From Spirochaetales bacterium Spiro_01 (GTDB lineage Bacteria > Spirochaetota > Spirochaetia > Sphaerochaetales > Sphaerochaetaceae), in the NCBI GenBank assembly GCA_001604265.1, contig LVBC01000114.1:1-21463 (forward strand): DNA of 21,463 nt, in the 5' to 3' direction. The translations under genes were made by a program, and so were the position numbers. Positions within the stretch are counted from its first letter, which is position 1, and each line of letters starts with the position of its first letter. This document shows, piece by piece, positions 14,591 through 21,463 of the stretch. The notes beneath the pieces are model-generated. The model ran no database searches, had not been told where the DNA came from, and saw only the letters and a program-made list of their open reading frames with translations.

Positions 14591-15766
14591 ATGGATTATG
14601 CAAAGGAGTCACTGAGACTTCATGGTGAATGGAAGGGCAAGATCGAAGTTGTCTCGAGAGTGCCTGTGCAGAGCAAGGATGACCTTTCCCTGGCATACAC
14701 ACCAGGTGTAGCACAGCCCTGTCTGGAGATTCAGAAGGATATCAACAAGAGCTACGAGCTCACAAGAAGAAGCAATATGTGCGCTGTCATCACAGATGGT
14801 TCTGCAGTACTTGGCCTTGGAGATATCGGCCCAGAGGCCGGCATGCCTGTCATGGAGGGAAAGTGCGTTCTCTTCAAGTCCTTCGGCGATGTGGATGCAT
14901 TTCCTCTCTGCGTGAAGACCAAGGATGTGGACGAGTTCGTAGAGACCGTATACAACATCTCCGGCTCCTTCGGAGGCATCAACCTGGAGGATATCGCAGC
15001 TCCAAGGTGCTTCGAGATCGAGAGAAAGCTCAAGGAAAAGTGCGATATCCCAATCTTCCATGATGACCAGCATGGAACTGCTGTGATCACACTTGCAGGT
15101 CTTACCAACGCACTCAAGGTCGTTGGCAAGAAGAGAGAGGAGGTCAGGATCGTCACCTCCGGTGCCGGTGCTGCAGCAATCGCAATCGTGAAGCTCCTGC
15201 TCTCTGCAGGCTTCAAGGACATCACGATGTGCGACAGGAAGGGTGCCATCTACAAGGGCAGAGAGGGACTCAACTGGATCAAGGAGGAGATGGCAGAGGT
15301 CACCAACCTCTCAAGAAAGGCCGGCTCCCTTGCAGATCTTCTCGTAGGTGCCGATGTCTTCATCGGTGTCTCTGCTCCAGGAACAGTCACGACCGAAATG
15401 GTAAGGACAATGAACAGGGATGCGATAATCTTCGCCTGTGCAAATCCTACTCCGGAAATCTTCCCAGAGGATGCCAAGGCTGGTGGAGCCAGGGTAATAA
15501 GCACCGGAAGGAGCGACTATCCCAACCAGATAAACAACGTACTTGCTTTCCCAGGCATCTTCCGTGGTGCCTTCGATGTCAGGGCCAGTGATATCAACGA
15601 GGAGATGAAGATGGCAGCTGCCGAAGCGCTTGCTTCTCTTGTAGGCGATGATGAGCTCTCAGCCGATTACATCATTCCGAAGGCCTTCGATCCAAGAGTC
15701 GGAAAGACAGTGGCAAAGGCAGTGGCCGAGGCTGCAGTCAGAAGCGGAGTTGCAAGGATAAAGTAA
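14591..15766 (+). CDS. Malic enzyme (short bacterial type)
   Basis: 391 aa. It converts malate to pyruvate and CO2 with reduction of NAD or NADP in the cytoplasm. The N-terminal malic domain contains SLAYTPGVAQPC with Y36, then AVITDGSAVLGLGDIGPEAGMPVMEGK with the catalytic lysine expected at K91, and HDDQHGTA around 156-163, a metal-binding region. The Rossmann NAD(P) domain begins VRIVTSGAGAAAIAIVKLLL, and FACANPTPEI follows. The length fits the short single-domain bacterial enzymes rather than the long forms fused to a phosphotransacetylase. ATG 14591 has GGAGG at 14581-14585; a TTG four codons earlier is inside the ribosome site. It has its own terminator and no shared motif with the purine genes, so it is probably an independent unit of central metabolism. 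Confidence 0.95.
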   Translation: MDYAKESLRLHGEWKGKIEVVSRVPVQSKDDLSLAYTPGVAQPCLEIQKDINKSYELTRRSNMCAVITDGSAVLGLGDIGPEAGMPVMEGKCVLFKSFGDVDAFPLCVKTKDVDEFVETVYNISGSFGGINLEDIAAPRCFEIERKLKEKCDIPIFHDDQHGTAVITLAGLTNALKVVGKKREEVRIVTSGAGAAAIAIVKLLLSAGFKDITMCDRKGAIYKGREGLNWIKEEMAEVTNLSRKAGSLADLLVGADVFIGVSAPGTVTTEMVRTMNRDAIIFACANPTPEIFPEDAKAGGARVISTGRSDYPNQINNVLAFPGIFRGAFDVRASDINEEMKMAAAEALASLVGDDELSADYIIPKAFDPRVGKTVAKAVAEAAVRSGVARIK

Positions 15767-15788
15767 TTCTCTGTAATGAGGATAATTC

Positions 15789-15819
15789 AAGCAGTTGCCC
15801 TCGTGCAGCTGCTTTTTTT
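15789..15819 (+). terminator. Rho-independent terminator of the malic enzyme gene
   Basis: AAGCAGTTGC (15789-15798) pairs with GCAGCTGCTT (15805-15814), one G-T included, around a CCTCGT loop, and runs into TTTTT. It lies 22 bases after the stop codon. Confidence 0.92.
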
Positions 15820-15852
15820 CATCTTTCCGCTTCAAAATAATTCCCATTCCAC

Positions 15853-15881
15853 TTGAACAATTATCCTTAATGGTTTATAAA
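15853..15881 (+). promoter_or_regulatory. Promoter of tRNA-Arg
   Basis: TTGAAC (15853-15858) and TATAAA (15876-15881) with exactly 17 bases between them. The predicted start is about 16 bases upstream of the mature tRNA. Confidence 0.75.
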
Positions 15882-15904
15882 CTTCCTTGCATGCAGATTT
15901 AGAT

Positions 15905-15978
15905 GCGCCCTTAGCTCATCTGGATAGAGCAACTGCCTTCTAAGCAGTAGGTAATAAGTTCGAGTCTTATAGGGCGTA
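15905..15978 (+). tRNA. tRNA-Arg (anticodon UCU)
   Basis: The cloverleaf is complete: acceptor GCGCCCT/AGGGCGT with a G-T at the first pair, D stem GCTC/GAGC, anticodon stem ACTGC/GCAGT with loop CTTCTAA (anticodon TCT), and T arm ATAAG-TTCGAGT-CTTAT. The CCA end is not encoded. It reads AGA codons, and has its own promoter and terminator, so it is a single-gene unit. Confidence 0.95.
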
Positions 15979-15979
15979 G

Positions 15980-16006
15980 AGCAGGAAGAGATTCCTGCTT
16001 TTTTTT
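15980..16006 (+). terminator. Rho-independent terminator of tRNA-Arg
   Basis: AGCAGGAA (15980-15987) and TTCCTGCT (15992-15999) pair perfectly around GAGA, followed by seven T. The T-run touches the stop codon of the convergent outer-membrane gene. Confidence 0.93.
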
Positions 16007-16727
16007 ATTTTCTGCCCCTGAAATCGAATCTGTGGCTCATGATTATGTATCCGTACGCCTTCAGATGGTAGAGCCGCTTGTTGAGCTTCAGCTCAGAAAG
16101 GGAGGTATCCTTCTTCCCATCCTTCTCGACCTCTGTCCTGATGAAGCTGCAGACATCGTACATTCCATAGAGACCGACGTTCGCTGTCAGATTGTCCGGA
16201 AGGTGGAAGGAGGCGCCCGCCTCGAAATCGAGTGCGATATCTACATGGCTGTACTTCGTCGATGTTCTCATCGAAAGGTTTCCCGATTCGTGGAGGTCTA
16301 TTGAAAAGCGGGGTCCGAGCCCTATGTAGAGGTTCAGCTCGTCGCTTACAGGAAAGCTCATCGCAGGACCCAGCAGAGAGACGAACCTGAATCTCCTGCT
16401 GAAGGTCCAGTCCCTTTCGTCCTCACTGCTGTCCTTCTTCCTTCTCTGCTCAAGTGCGTAGGTCAGTCCATTCGTTGTAATAAGGGAGTTTATCGTCTCT
16501 CGGGGAGCCTGCATGCCGAAGCGCAGCATGAAGCCCTCCTGATGGTTCTTTCTCTGTATCCATCCGAAAACTGTGCAGTCGAAGCCCAGTGCCTTCTCAT
16601 CCCAGATCGCAAGCGAGTCGGCAACAGTGTCGTGGACTGTAATGGCGTACCTGTCCATGCTCCTTGCAGAAAGGGTGAAGGAGACCAGAAGCAGAAAAAT
16701 GGAAATGGTCGCCCATTTTGCCCTCAT
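16005..16727 (-). CDS. Putative small outer-membrane beta-barrel protein
   Basis: 240 aa; no named family recognised. Residues 1-21 or so (MRAKW, then a hydrophobic stretch ending LSA) look like a signal peptide. The rest shows repeated alternating strands ending in aromatic residues, such as FRFVSLLGPAMSF, LNLYIGLGPRFSIDL, VDIALDFEAGASFHL, LTANVGLYGMYDV and YIIMSHRFDF, as in small outer-membrane barrels. The start at 16727 is chosen for the signal peptide. An in-frame TTG at 16784 would place 19 polar residues in front. No good ribosome site precedes ATG 16727, and TATATT lies only six bases before it, so the mRNA could be leaderless or the start may be misjudged. It is convergent with tRNA-Arg. 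Confidence 0.65.
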   Translation of the reverse strand: MRAKWATISIFLLLVSFTLSARSMDRYAITVHDTVADSLAIWDEKALGFDCTVFGWIQRKNHQEGFMLRFGMQAPRETINSLITTNGLTYALEQRRKKDSSEDERDWTFSRRFRFVSLLGPAMSFPVSDELNLYIGLGPRFSIDLHESGNLSMRTSTKYSHVDIALDFEAGASFHLPDNLTANVGLYGMYDVCSFIRTEVEKDGKKDTSLSELKLNKRLYHLKAYGYIIMSHRFDFRGRK

Positions 16728-17099
16728 ATCACTAATATATTGGAAATAAGGAGTATTCAAAAGCATAAAATCGATCTTCCTCAACTCCTGTGCGATTTGG
16801 CAACTACCTGGGAATCAGGGGGAGGATCGCAGGTCCATTCAAGAAAGGGAACAGGATGGAATGTGCATCCTGAAATGTGCTATCTTCCAGATTCAGAGGA
16901 TGAGTTATACTCCTTTCCATAACTCGAATGTCTCCAATCCAGATAGGTTCAGAAGTCGGTTCGTCCTGCGCATGAAGGATAGATGCGGATATCTGGAACC
17001 TCTTTTGAGAATCCTGATTGCATGCCCCTGATATGGATTTTACGGCTATCTGTGTGTTCTGTGCTTAAGCAAGAACCGTTTATCGGTTATCCTTCAGGT
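16728..17099. other. Intergenic region between the outer-membrane gene and the pseudouridine synthase gene
   Basis: 372 bases between divergent genes with no convincing coding sequence. It should hold both promoters. On the minus strand TTTTGA and TATATT are 17 bases apart just before the outer-membrane gene. For the plus strand I found only weak candidates. AACCG-TTTAT-CGGTT forms a short hairpin shortly before the pseudouridine synthase start. A TTATACT element at about 16907 lacks a good -35. Confidence 0.4.
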
Positions 17100-17816
17100 A
17101 TGGACAGGCTTGACAAGGTGATCAGCGAGAGTGGCCTTCTTTCTAGAAGGGAGTGCAGGAATTACATCCGCATGAGAAGGATCTGGGTGGATGGAAGACC
17201 TGCATCAAGCGCCGACATGAAGGTCGACAGCAGTGCTGTAATAGAGATAGACAGGAAGAGAGTGGTCGTGAAGAGACGCATCGTCGCACTTCTCAACAAG
17301 CCAGCAGGGTATGTGACAAGCACTTCGGACCCCAGGGACAGGACTATCATGGAGCTCATTCCAGAAGAGTACAGGATGATGGGGCTTTTCCCTGTAGGCC
17401 GACTGGACAAGGAGACAGAGGGTCTGCTTGTCATGACGAACGATGGAGATCTTGCGCACCGTCTGATCTCTCCGAAAAGAGGTATAAGGAAGGTCTACTA
17501 TGCCAAGTATGATGGAGAACTGACCGAGGCTGATATAGAGGCCTTCAGGGAGGGGATTGTGCTGAAGGATGGAACAAGGTGCCTTCCTTCGGATATTTCT
17601 CGCTTCAGGGAGGGCTGCCTTGTGACGGTCCGGGAGGGCAGGTACCACCAGGTCAGGAGGATGATGGCCTCGAGGAAGCTCTTCGTCACATATCTTGAAA
17701 GGCTCATGGAGGGGGACCTTTCTCTCGGCTCCCTGGAAAGGGGCCATTTCAGGGAACTTGATGAAAATGAGGAGAAACAGCTTTTCATGGAAGAAATACC
17801 ACTTCCAAATGCTTGA
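17100..17816 (+). CDS. Pseudouridine synthase of the RsuA/RluB family
   Basis: 238 aa. It isomerises a specific uridine in ribosomal RNA. An S4 RNA-binding domain (about 1-50: MDRLDKVISESGLLSRRECRNYI) is followed by the catalytic domain, with LLNKPAGYVTS (64-74), the diagnostic GRLDKETEGLLVMTNDG (100-116, catalytic D103), KVYYAKYDG and REGRYHQVRRM. The length is nearer to RsuA (231 aa, 16S rRNA U516) than to RluB, but the target cannot be fixed by eye. An in-frame extension to 16983 has no family similarity, so ATG 17100 is used, although only a weak AGG precedes it. The TGA stop overlaps the -35 of the following tRNA promoter. Confidence 0.92.
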   Translation: MDRLDKVISESGLLSRRECRNYIRMRRIWVDGRPASSADMKVDSSAVIEIDRKRVVVKRRIVALLNKPAGYVTSTSDPRDRTIMELIPEEYRMMGLFPVGRLDKETEGLLVMTNDGDLAHRLISPKRGIRKVYYAKYDGELTEADIEAFREGIVLKDGTRCLPSDISRFREGCLVTVREGRYHQVRRMMASRKLFVTYLERLMEGDLSLGSLERGHFRELDENEEKQLFMEEIPLPNA

Positions 17817-17841
17817 CACTTTTTTGAAGTTGGACCATACT
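17813..17841 (+). promoter_or_regulatory. Promoter of tRNA-Pro
   Basis: A perfect TTGACA (17813-17818) and CATACT (17836-17841) are 17 bases apart. The -35 includes the stop codon of the pseudouridine synthase gene. The predicted start is about six bases before the mature tRNA. Confidence 0.75.
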
Positions 17842-17853
17842 CATAAACCGTTA

Positions 17854-17926
17854 CGGGATGTCGCCTAGCGGCTATGGCGTCTGCTTTGGGAGCAGAATAT
17901 CGATGGTTCGAGTCCATTCATCCCGA
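17854..17926 (+). tRNA. tRNA-Pro (anticodon UGG)
   Basis: Acceptor CGGGATG/CATCCCG is perfectly paired, the anticodon stem is TCTGC/GCAGA with loop TTTGGGA (anticodon TGG), and the T arm is GATGG-TTCGAGT-CCATT with one G-T. CCA is not encoded. Its own promoter and terminator make it a single-gene unit. Confidence 0.95.
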
Positions 17927-17931
17927 TTTGA

Positions 17932-17965
17932 AGGACCTCCAGCAAGGCTGGAGGTCTTCTTCTTC
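17932..17965 (+). terminator. Terminator of tRNA-Pro
   Basis: GACCTCCAGC (17934-17943) pairs perfectly with GCTGGAGGTC (17947-17956) around a three-base loop, with a G-T and an A-T extending the stem, then TCTTCTTC. It ends at the stop codon of the convergent EAL gene. Confidence 0.85.
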
Positions 17966-19148
17966 ATTCGACTACAGTGCTCGAGAAGTTTATTGCAAGT
18001 ATGTCGTCATTTGCATCGTTCTTCAGGAAGAAGTCTATGGACTCGACACTCCTGACGATGCCATCATCACCCATCTGTCGACAGACGACGCCTACAGACT
18101 CCTTTCCTTCCTTGTAGGCCGCAATGAGATTCTCTCTGGAGAAGGCCTTGACGAACTTCTCCCTGTCCTCTGGGATTATCGTCGTAGCGCCTTTTCTTAT
18201 GCAGTCATCGAAGACTCCGGAGGCAGCACACTGTCTTGTCGTGAAGTTGTCGTAGGTCATCATGTAGTAGCTGTTACGAGTGAGGTTGATGAATATTATC
18301 AGAGGAAAGCGCTTCATGACCGCATCGAATAGAATTGTTCTTGCATCGTGCTCGCACTGTACCTTCAGTATGTCCTCGTCGTCCCTTCCCCGCCTGTCAT
18401 AGTCCAGCTTCCTGGCAAACTCATCCACAGGCATCGGTTTTGCATACAGAAAGCCCTGGACCTCATCGCAGTTGCAGGAGCGGAGGAAGCCAAGCTGCGC
18501 CTTCGTCTCGACACCCTCGGCAACGGTCCTCATCCTCAGTCGGTGGGCAAAGGAGTAGATGCTTTCAAGGACCACCCTTTCGCGATCGCTTTCACAGTTG
18601 TGGCTGATAAGGGACCTGTCGATCTTTATTACATCGGCATCGGCTTCGACAATAAGGCCCAGAGATGAAAGTCCGCTACCGAAGTCATCGATTGCGACCA
18701 TGAAGTTCTCATCTCTCAGTCTTCTGAAGATGAGAGGAATCCTATCTGCATAGGCGGAAAGTGCAGACTCTGTAAGCTCCACCATTATAAGACTATGCGG
18801 GACACAGTACTCATCGACGATATCCATCACCTTCTCGGCGAAATCGAACTCGTACTTCAGATGCTGTCTGGAGAAGTTCACTGCTATGGTGACGACCTTC
18901 TTCTTTCTTTCAAGCCTGCCCGAGATGAATTCACAGACCCTTCTCAGCATGTACCAGTCCAGTCTGAGTATCCTTTCATCCTCTTCGAGCTCGGGAAGGA
19001 ACTCGCTCGGTGTTACGACCTTATCTCCTGTGACCCATCTTGCCAGCGCCTCTGCACCTGCAATGCGATTGGTCATCGCATTGTACTGTGGCTGATAGAA
19101 GGGAACCAGTTCCCCTTCTGCTATCGCCCTGTCCAAATCAAAAACCAT
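17964..19148 (-). CDS. EAL-domain cyclic-di-GMP phosphodiesterase with a C-terminal PAS-like domain
   Basis: 394 aa, no membrane segment, so probably cytosolic. The EAL domain (about 1-250) hydrolyses c-di-GMP. The expected catalytic and metal ligands are present: E33 in EALAR, N91 in VNFS, E124 in ELTE, D154 and D155 in IDDFGSG, K175 in KIDRS, E211 and E214 in EGVET, and Q231 in QGFLYAKPM. Residues about 270-390 look like a PAS-type sensor (FINLTRNSYYMMTYDNF ... IIPEDREKFVKAF ... SIDFFLKN). A sensor placed after rather than before the EAL domain is less usual. ATG 19148 follows AGGGG at a seven-base distance. The gene is divergent from the GH43 gene, with possible operators between them. Confidence 0.92.
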   Translation of the reverse strand: MVFDLDRAIAEGELVPFYQPQYNAMTNRIAGAEALARWVTGDKVVTPSEFLPELEEDERILRLDWYMLRRVCEFISGRLERKKKVVTIAVNFSRQHLKYEFDFAEKVMDIVDEYCVPHSLIMVELTESALSAYADRIPLIFRRLRDENFMVAIDDFGSGLSSLGLIVEADADVIKIDRSLISHNCESDRERVVLESIYSFAHRLRMRTVAEGVETKAQLGFLRSCNCDEVQGFLYAKPMPVDEFARKLDYDRRGRDDEDILKVQCEHDARTILFDAVMKRFPLIIFINLTRNSYYMMTYDNFTTRQCAASGVFDDCIRKGATTIIPEDREKFVKAFSRENLIAAYKEGKESVGVVCRQMGDDGIVRSVESIDFFLKNDANDDILAINFSSTVVE

Positions 19149-19169
19149 TCAAAACCCCTGTATTTCCAA

Positions 19170-19198
19170 ATAATACTACCAACATACTGTACAAACAA
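19170..19198 (-). promoter_or_regulatory. Promoter of the EAL gene
   Basis: On the minus strand TTGTTT (19198-19193) and TATTAT (19175-19170) are 17 bases apart. The predicted start is near 19163, 15 bases before the ATG at 19148. One arm of the inverted repeat at 19183-19240 lies inside its spacer and -35. Confidence 0.6.
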
Positions 19199-19240
19199 AG
19201 GAGTTTTCCCACCCATGGATATCGCTAATTGTACTGTATG
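19183..19240. promoter_or_regulatory. Pair of inverted operator-like sites between EAL and GH43 genes
   Basis: CATACTGTACAA (19183-19194) and TTGTACTGTATG (19229-19240) are inverted copies matching at 11 of 12 positions, with 34 bases between them. Each also contains the small palindrome TACTGTA, so each may be a complete operator. The first covers the EAL promoter; the second lies upstream of the GH43 gene, for which I found no clear promoter. Confidence 0.5.
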
Positions 19241-19315
19241 AAAGCAGGCACAATCAATGGACAGCTTTTGACCAAACATCTAGAATTTCATCTATCAGAC
19301 AGAAGGAGCAAAGAA

Positions 19316-20875
19316 ATGAAAACATTCCACAATCCGGTTCTCAGAGGCTTCCATCCGGACCCATCCTGCTGCAGGAAGGGAAACGACTACTATCTTGTCA
19401 CCTCGACCTTCGAATACTTTCCAGCAGTTCCTGTATTCCACTCCACCGACCTCGTCACCTGGAAGCAGATCGGCCACTGCGTATCGGATCCCTCCTATCT
19501 CGATCTCAACGGCTGCCCTGCAGGAAAGGGCATCTATGCGCCGACCATCCGCTACAGGGAAGCAGACGACATGTTCTACATGGTCACGACTCTCTGCCAG
19601 AACGACAACTACTATGACAATATAAACTTCTATGTAAGGGCAAAGGACCCTGCAGGCCCCTGGTCGAAGCCCATCGTCGTGAAGGGTGCAAGGGGCATCG
19701 ACCCTACTCTCGTATTCGATAAAGAGAGATGCTACTACCTTGGAAACAGGAGATTCGAGCCTGCAAGGAGCAACGACAGCAGAAGGAAGATCTGGATTGC
19801 AGAGCTCGATATAGAGACAGGCGAGCTCATAGGCGAGAAGAGGATACTCCTCGAAGATGGAGCTGTGCATGGAGCAAGATGCCCCGAGGGTCCCCACATC
19901 TACCACTTCAATGATTACTACTACCTGCTGATCAGCGAGGGAGGTACCACGCACAACCACGCCCTCTCTGTCTTCAGGAGCAGGGATATCCTCGGCCCAT
20001 ATGAGATAAATCCAAGGAACCCCATCCTCACCCACAGGATGATGGCCAGGGGAAGCGAGTTCAACTCTATCGGACACGCAGATATTCTCCAGGCCCCTGA
20101 TGGCTCCTTCTGGGGCTTCTGCCTCGGCGTAAGGCCCTACGGAGAGCCGATGCTCAGGAATCTAGGAAGGGAGAGCTTCGTCTTCCCGATCATCTGGGAG
20201 GATGACTGGCCGGTCTTCTGCCCTGAGACAGGAAGAGTCGAGAAGGAGTATCCACTTCCATATGACGATGGATCGACCAGGAGCATCGAGTCGACATTCA
20301 CAGACTTCTCATCCCCTGAGCTCGAGCTGTGGTGGCAGCTTCTCAGGACTCCGGAAAGGAAGATATACGAGCTGACGGACAAGGGCCTGAGACTCTTCAT
20401 AAACCAGTACACTCTTTCGGACAACTACGCCTCTGCATTCCTTGGCATAAGGCAGAGAGAGAAGTACTTCATCGCAGAGACTGCCTTCGAGTTCTCTCCA
20501 GCTTCAGAGAATGAGAATGCCGGCATGATCGTGCTTCTCAATGGGCAGAACAACTACTCGCTGATGAAGAGCATCGAGAATGGAGAGGAAGTGCTCATAC
20601 TGCGCTTTGCAGACGAGATTCTCTACAGAAAGCCTGCTTTCGAAGGCATCGTCAGAGTTAGGCTCTGCGCCTCCACTCTCGATTACTGGTTCGAAGTAAA
20701 GGAGAATGGCTTTTGGAGCAAGTTCGGTCCAATGCTGGATGGTCACAGGCTTTCGAAGCTGCAGTATGGCTTTACTGGAGTGCTCATAGGCCTCTTCGGG
20801 ACCTCCTATGGAAAGGAGAGCTCCTCGTCAGCGCTGTACAGATACTTCAGCTATACGGACAGAGAGGAGCTCTGA
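19316..20875 (+). CDS. Glycoside hydrolase family 43 (beta-xylosidase / arabinofuranosidase)
   Basis: 519 aa, without signal peptide, so it should trim imported xylo- or arabino-oligosaccharides in the cytoplasm. The five-bladed propeller domain (about 1-310) carries the three catalytic acids of the family: D15 in FHPDPS (base), D129 in GIDPTLVFD (pKa modulator) and E191 in CPEGPHIY (acid). A beta-sandwich C-terminal domain (about 330-515) of the GH43_C2 type follows, as in bacterial beta-xylosidases of about 530 aa. ATG 19316 has AAGGAG at 19303-19308; an in-frame ATG at 19229 would add 29 residues that overlap the operator-like repeat. No sugar transporter is in view. It converges on the LysR gene with 11 bases between the stop codons. 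Confidence 0.94.
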   Translation: MKTFHNPVLRGFHPDPSCCRKGNDYYLVTSTFEYFPAVPVFHSTDLVTWKQIGHCVSDPSYLDLNGCPAGKGIYAPTIRYREADDMFYMVTTLCQNDNYYDNINFYVRAKDPAGPWSKPIVVKGARGIDPTLVFDKERCYYLGNRRFEPARSNDSRRKIWIAELDIETGELIGEKRILLEDGAVHGARCPEGPHIYHFNDYYYLLISEGGTTHNHALSVFRSRDILGPYEINPRNPILTHRMMARGSEFNSIGHADILQAPDGSFWGFCLGVRPYGEPMLRNLGRESFVFPIIWEDDWPVFCPETGRVEKEYPLPYDDGSTRSIESTFTDFSSPELELWWQLLRTPERKIYELTDKGLRLFINQYTLSDNYASAFLGIRQREKYFIAETAFEFSPASENENAGMIVLLNGQNNYSLMKSIENGEEVLILRFADEILYRKPAFEGIVRVRLCASTLDYWFEVKENGFWSKFGPMLDGHRLSKLQYGFTGVLIGLFGTSYGKESSSSALYRYFSYTDREEL

Positions 20876-20886
20876 GAGACATCCTG

Positions 20887-21463
20887 TCACTTCAGACGGA
20901 TGCTGTCCGGATACTTGTTCTTGAATTCATTCTCATCGATGTTCCTCCTTATATAGTCGAGGAACATCTCTGTGACACGGGACATTTGCCTCTCATTGTT
21001 CCAGGCGAGGAAGTACTCTGCGACGATGCTCGGCTTCTTGATCGGCTTTATGCACAGCGATGAGTGCGAGATTATATCGCTTGCAGAGGCCGGGTAGATC
21101 GCTATTCCCACCCCATGGCTCACAAGCTCATAGGCAGAGAGAGTATGTGCGATGTAGCAGCATATCTTCGGCCTGTGACCCGAGAGTGCGAACCAGTCCT
21201 CTATCTCTCTCAGTCTCGAGTGCCTCGATGGGATGATGAGGTCATATGGAGCGAGCTTCTGCAGCTCTATGTCGCTGCCCTCCTCCTTCGCAAGTGGATG
21301 GTCCACCGGCATGATCGCGACCCAGGGCTCTGCAAAGACCTGATATATCGAAAGCCCCTCGGGATCGAAGGGCGGCAGGATGACCGCAAGATCGCAGAGT
21401 CCTCTCCTGACACGTGCAATGACATCATCTGTATTTCCATTCCAGAGGTTGTACTGCACAAAT
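20887..21463 (-). CDS. LysR-family transcriptional regulator, 3' part only
   Basis: About 192 residues are visible; the gene runs off the window at its 5' end. What remains is the effector-binding domain: WNGNTDDVIARVRRGLCDLAVILPPFD, PWVAIMPVDHPLAKEE, LIIPSRHSRLREIEDWFALSG, VSHGVGIAIYPAS and a C-terminal FLDYIRRNI helix. These match the LysR substrate-binding fold. The helix-turn-helix is outside the window, so neither the start nor the target can be judged. Internal GTG/ATG codons near 21459 are not real starts. LysR proteins usually regulate divergent neighbours, which here would lie beyond the window. Confidence 0.85.
   Translation of the reverse strand, partial: FVQYNLWNGNTDDVIARVRRGLCDLAVILPPFDPEGLSIYQVFAEPWVAIMPVDHPLAKEEGSDIELQKLAPYDLIIPSRHSRLREIEDWFALSGHRPKICCYIAHTLSAYELVSHGVGIAIYPASASDIISHSSLCIKPIKKPSIVAEYFLAWNNERQMSRVTEMFLDYIRRNIDENEFKNKYPDSIRLK

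Noticed and set aside
15905..17926. Genomic island attachment sites at the two tRNA genes
   Set aside because: No integrase and no repeated tRNA 3' end were seen near either gene; both look like ordinary single tRNA units with their own promoter and terminator.
1..21463. CRISPR array or phage/anti-phage system
   Set aside because: No regularly spaced direct repeats and no cas, integrase or phage genes were seen; the only mobile element is the IS110 copy.

Overview
The window looks like chromosomal DNA of a host-associated or anaerobic spirochaete (Spirochaetota, probably near Sphaerochaeta/Treponema). This is inferred from the substrate-binding-protein signal peptide ending LFAGGQGEA with no lipobox Cys, the TAXI-type TRAP transporter, tRNA genes without an encoded CCA, and the anaerobic purine-catabolism genes. 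No 16S rRNA or marker gene is present to confirm it.

Layout. (1) 1-1500: an IS110-family insertion sequence. An intact DEDD/Ser transposase lies on the minus strand, preceded by a structured non-coding region that is a candidate bridge RNA. (2) 1684-4766: a TAXI TRAP transporter operon (binding protein plus fused 4TM/12TM permease) behind an 18-bp perfect palindrome and ending in a hairpin. (3) 4780-11968: a tightly coupled five-gene molybdenum hydroxylase operon. It holds xdhA (Mo subunit), xdhC (2Fe-2S subunit) and xdhB (FAD subunit), then a second FAD subunit (YgfM type) and a second Mo subunit (XdhD type), whose fused ferredoxin-like domain has lost all eight cluster cysteines. (4) 12008-14334: a convergent XdhC/CoxI-family Mo-hydroxylase maturation factor with its two domains in swapped order, and, divergent from it, ygeW, a carbamoyltransferase of the E. 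coli xdh/yge purine cluster. (5) 14591-15766: a malic enzyme. (6) 15853-21463: tRNA-Arg(UCU), a small outer-membrane-barrel-like protein, an RsuA-type pseudouridine synthase, tRNA-Pro(UGG), an EAL-domain c-di-GMP phosphodiesterase, a GH43 xylosidase/arabinosidase, and the 3' part of a LysR regulator.

How it fits together. The central block is part of the anaerobic purine (xanthine/urate) catabolic set known from E. coli (xdhABC, ygfM-xdhD, ygeW). XdhA keeps the two residues known to bind purines in bovine xanthine dehydrogenase, while XdhD has different residues at both positions, so the two Mo subunits probably act on different substrates. A nearly identical 16-bp motif (15/16) occurs upstream of the xdh operon and in the xdhC-like/ygeW divergent promoter region. 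It lies about one helical turn apart relative to the predicted promoters, suggesting one shared regulator. The TAXI transporter beside the operon could import a purine or a breakdown intermediate, but it lacks the shared motif. ygeX, ygeY, ssnA, hyuA and ygfK are not in the window.
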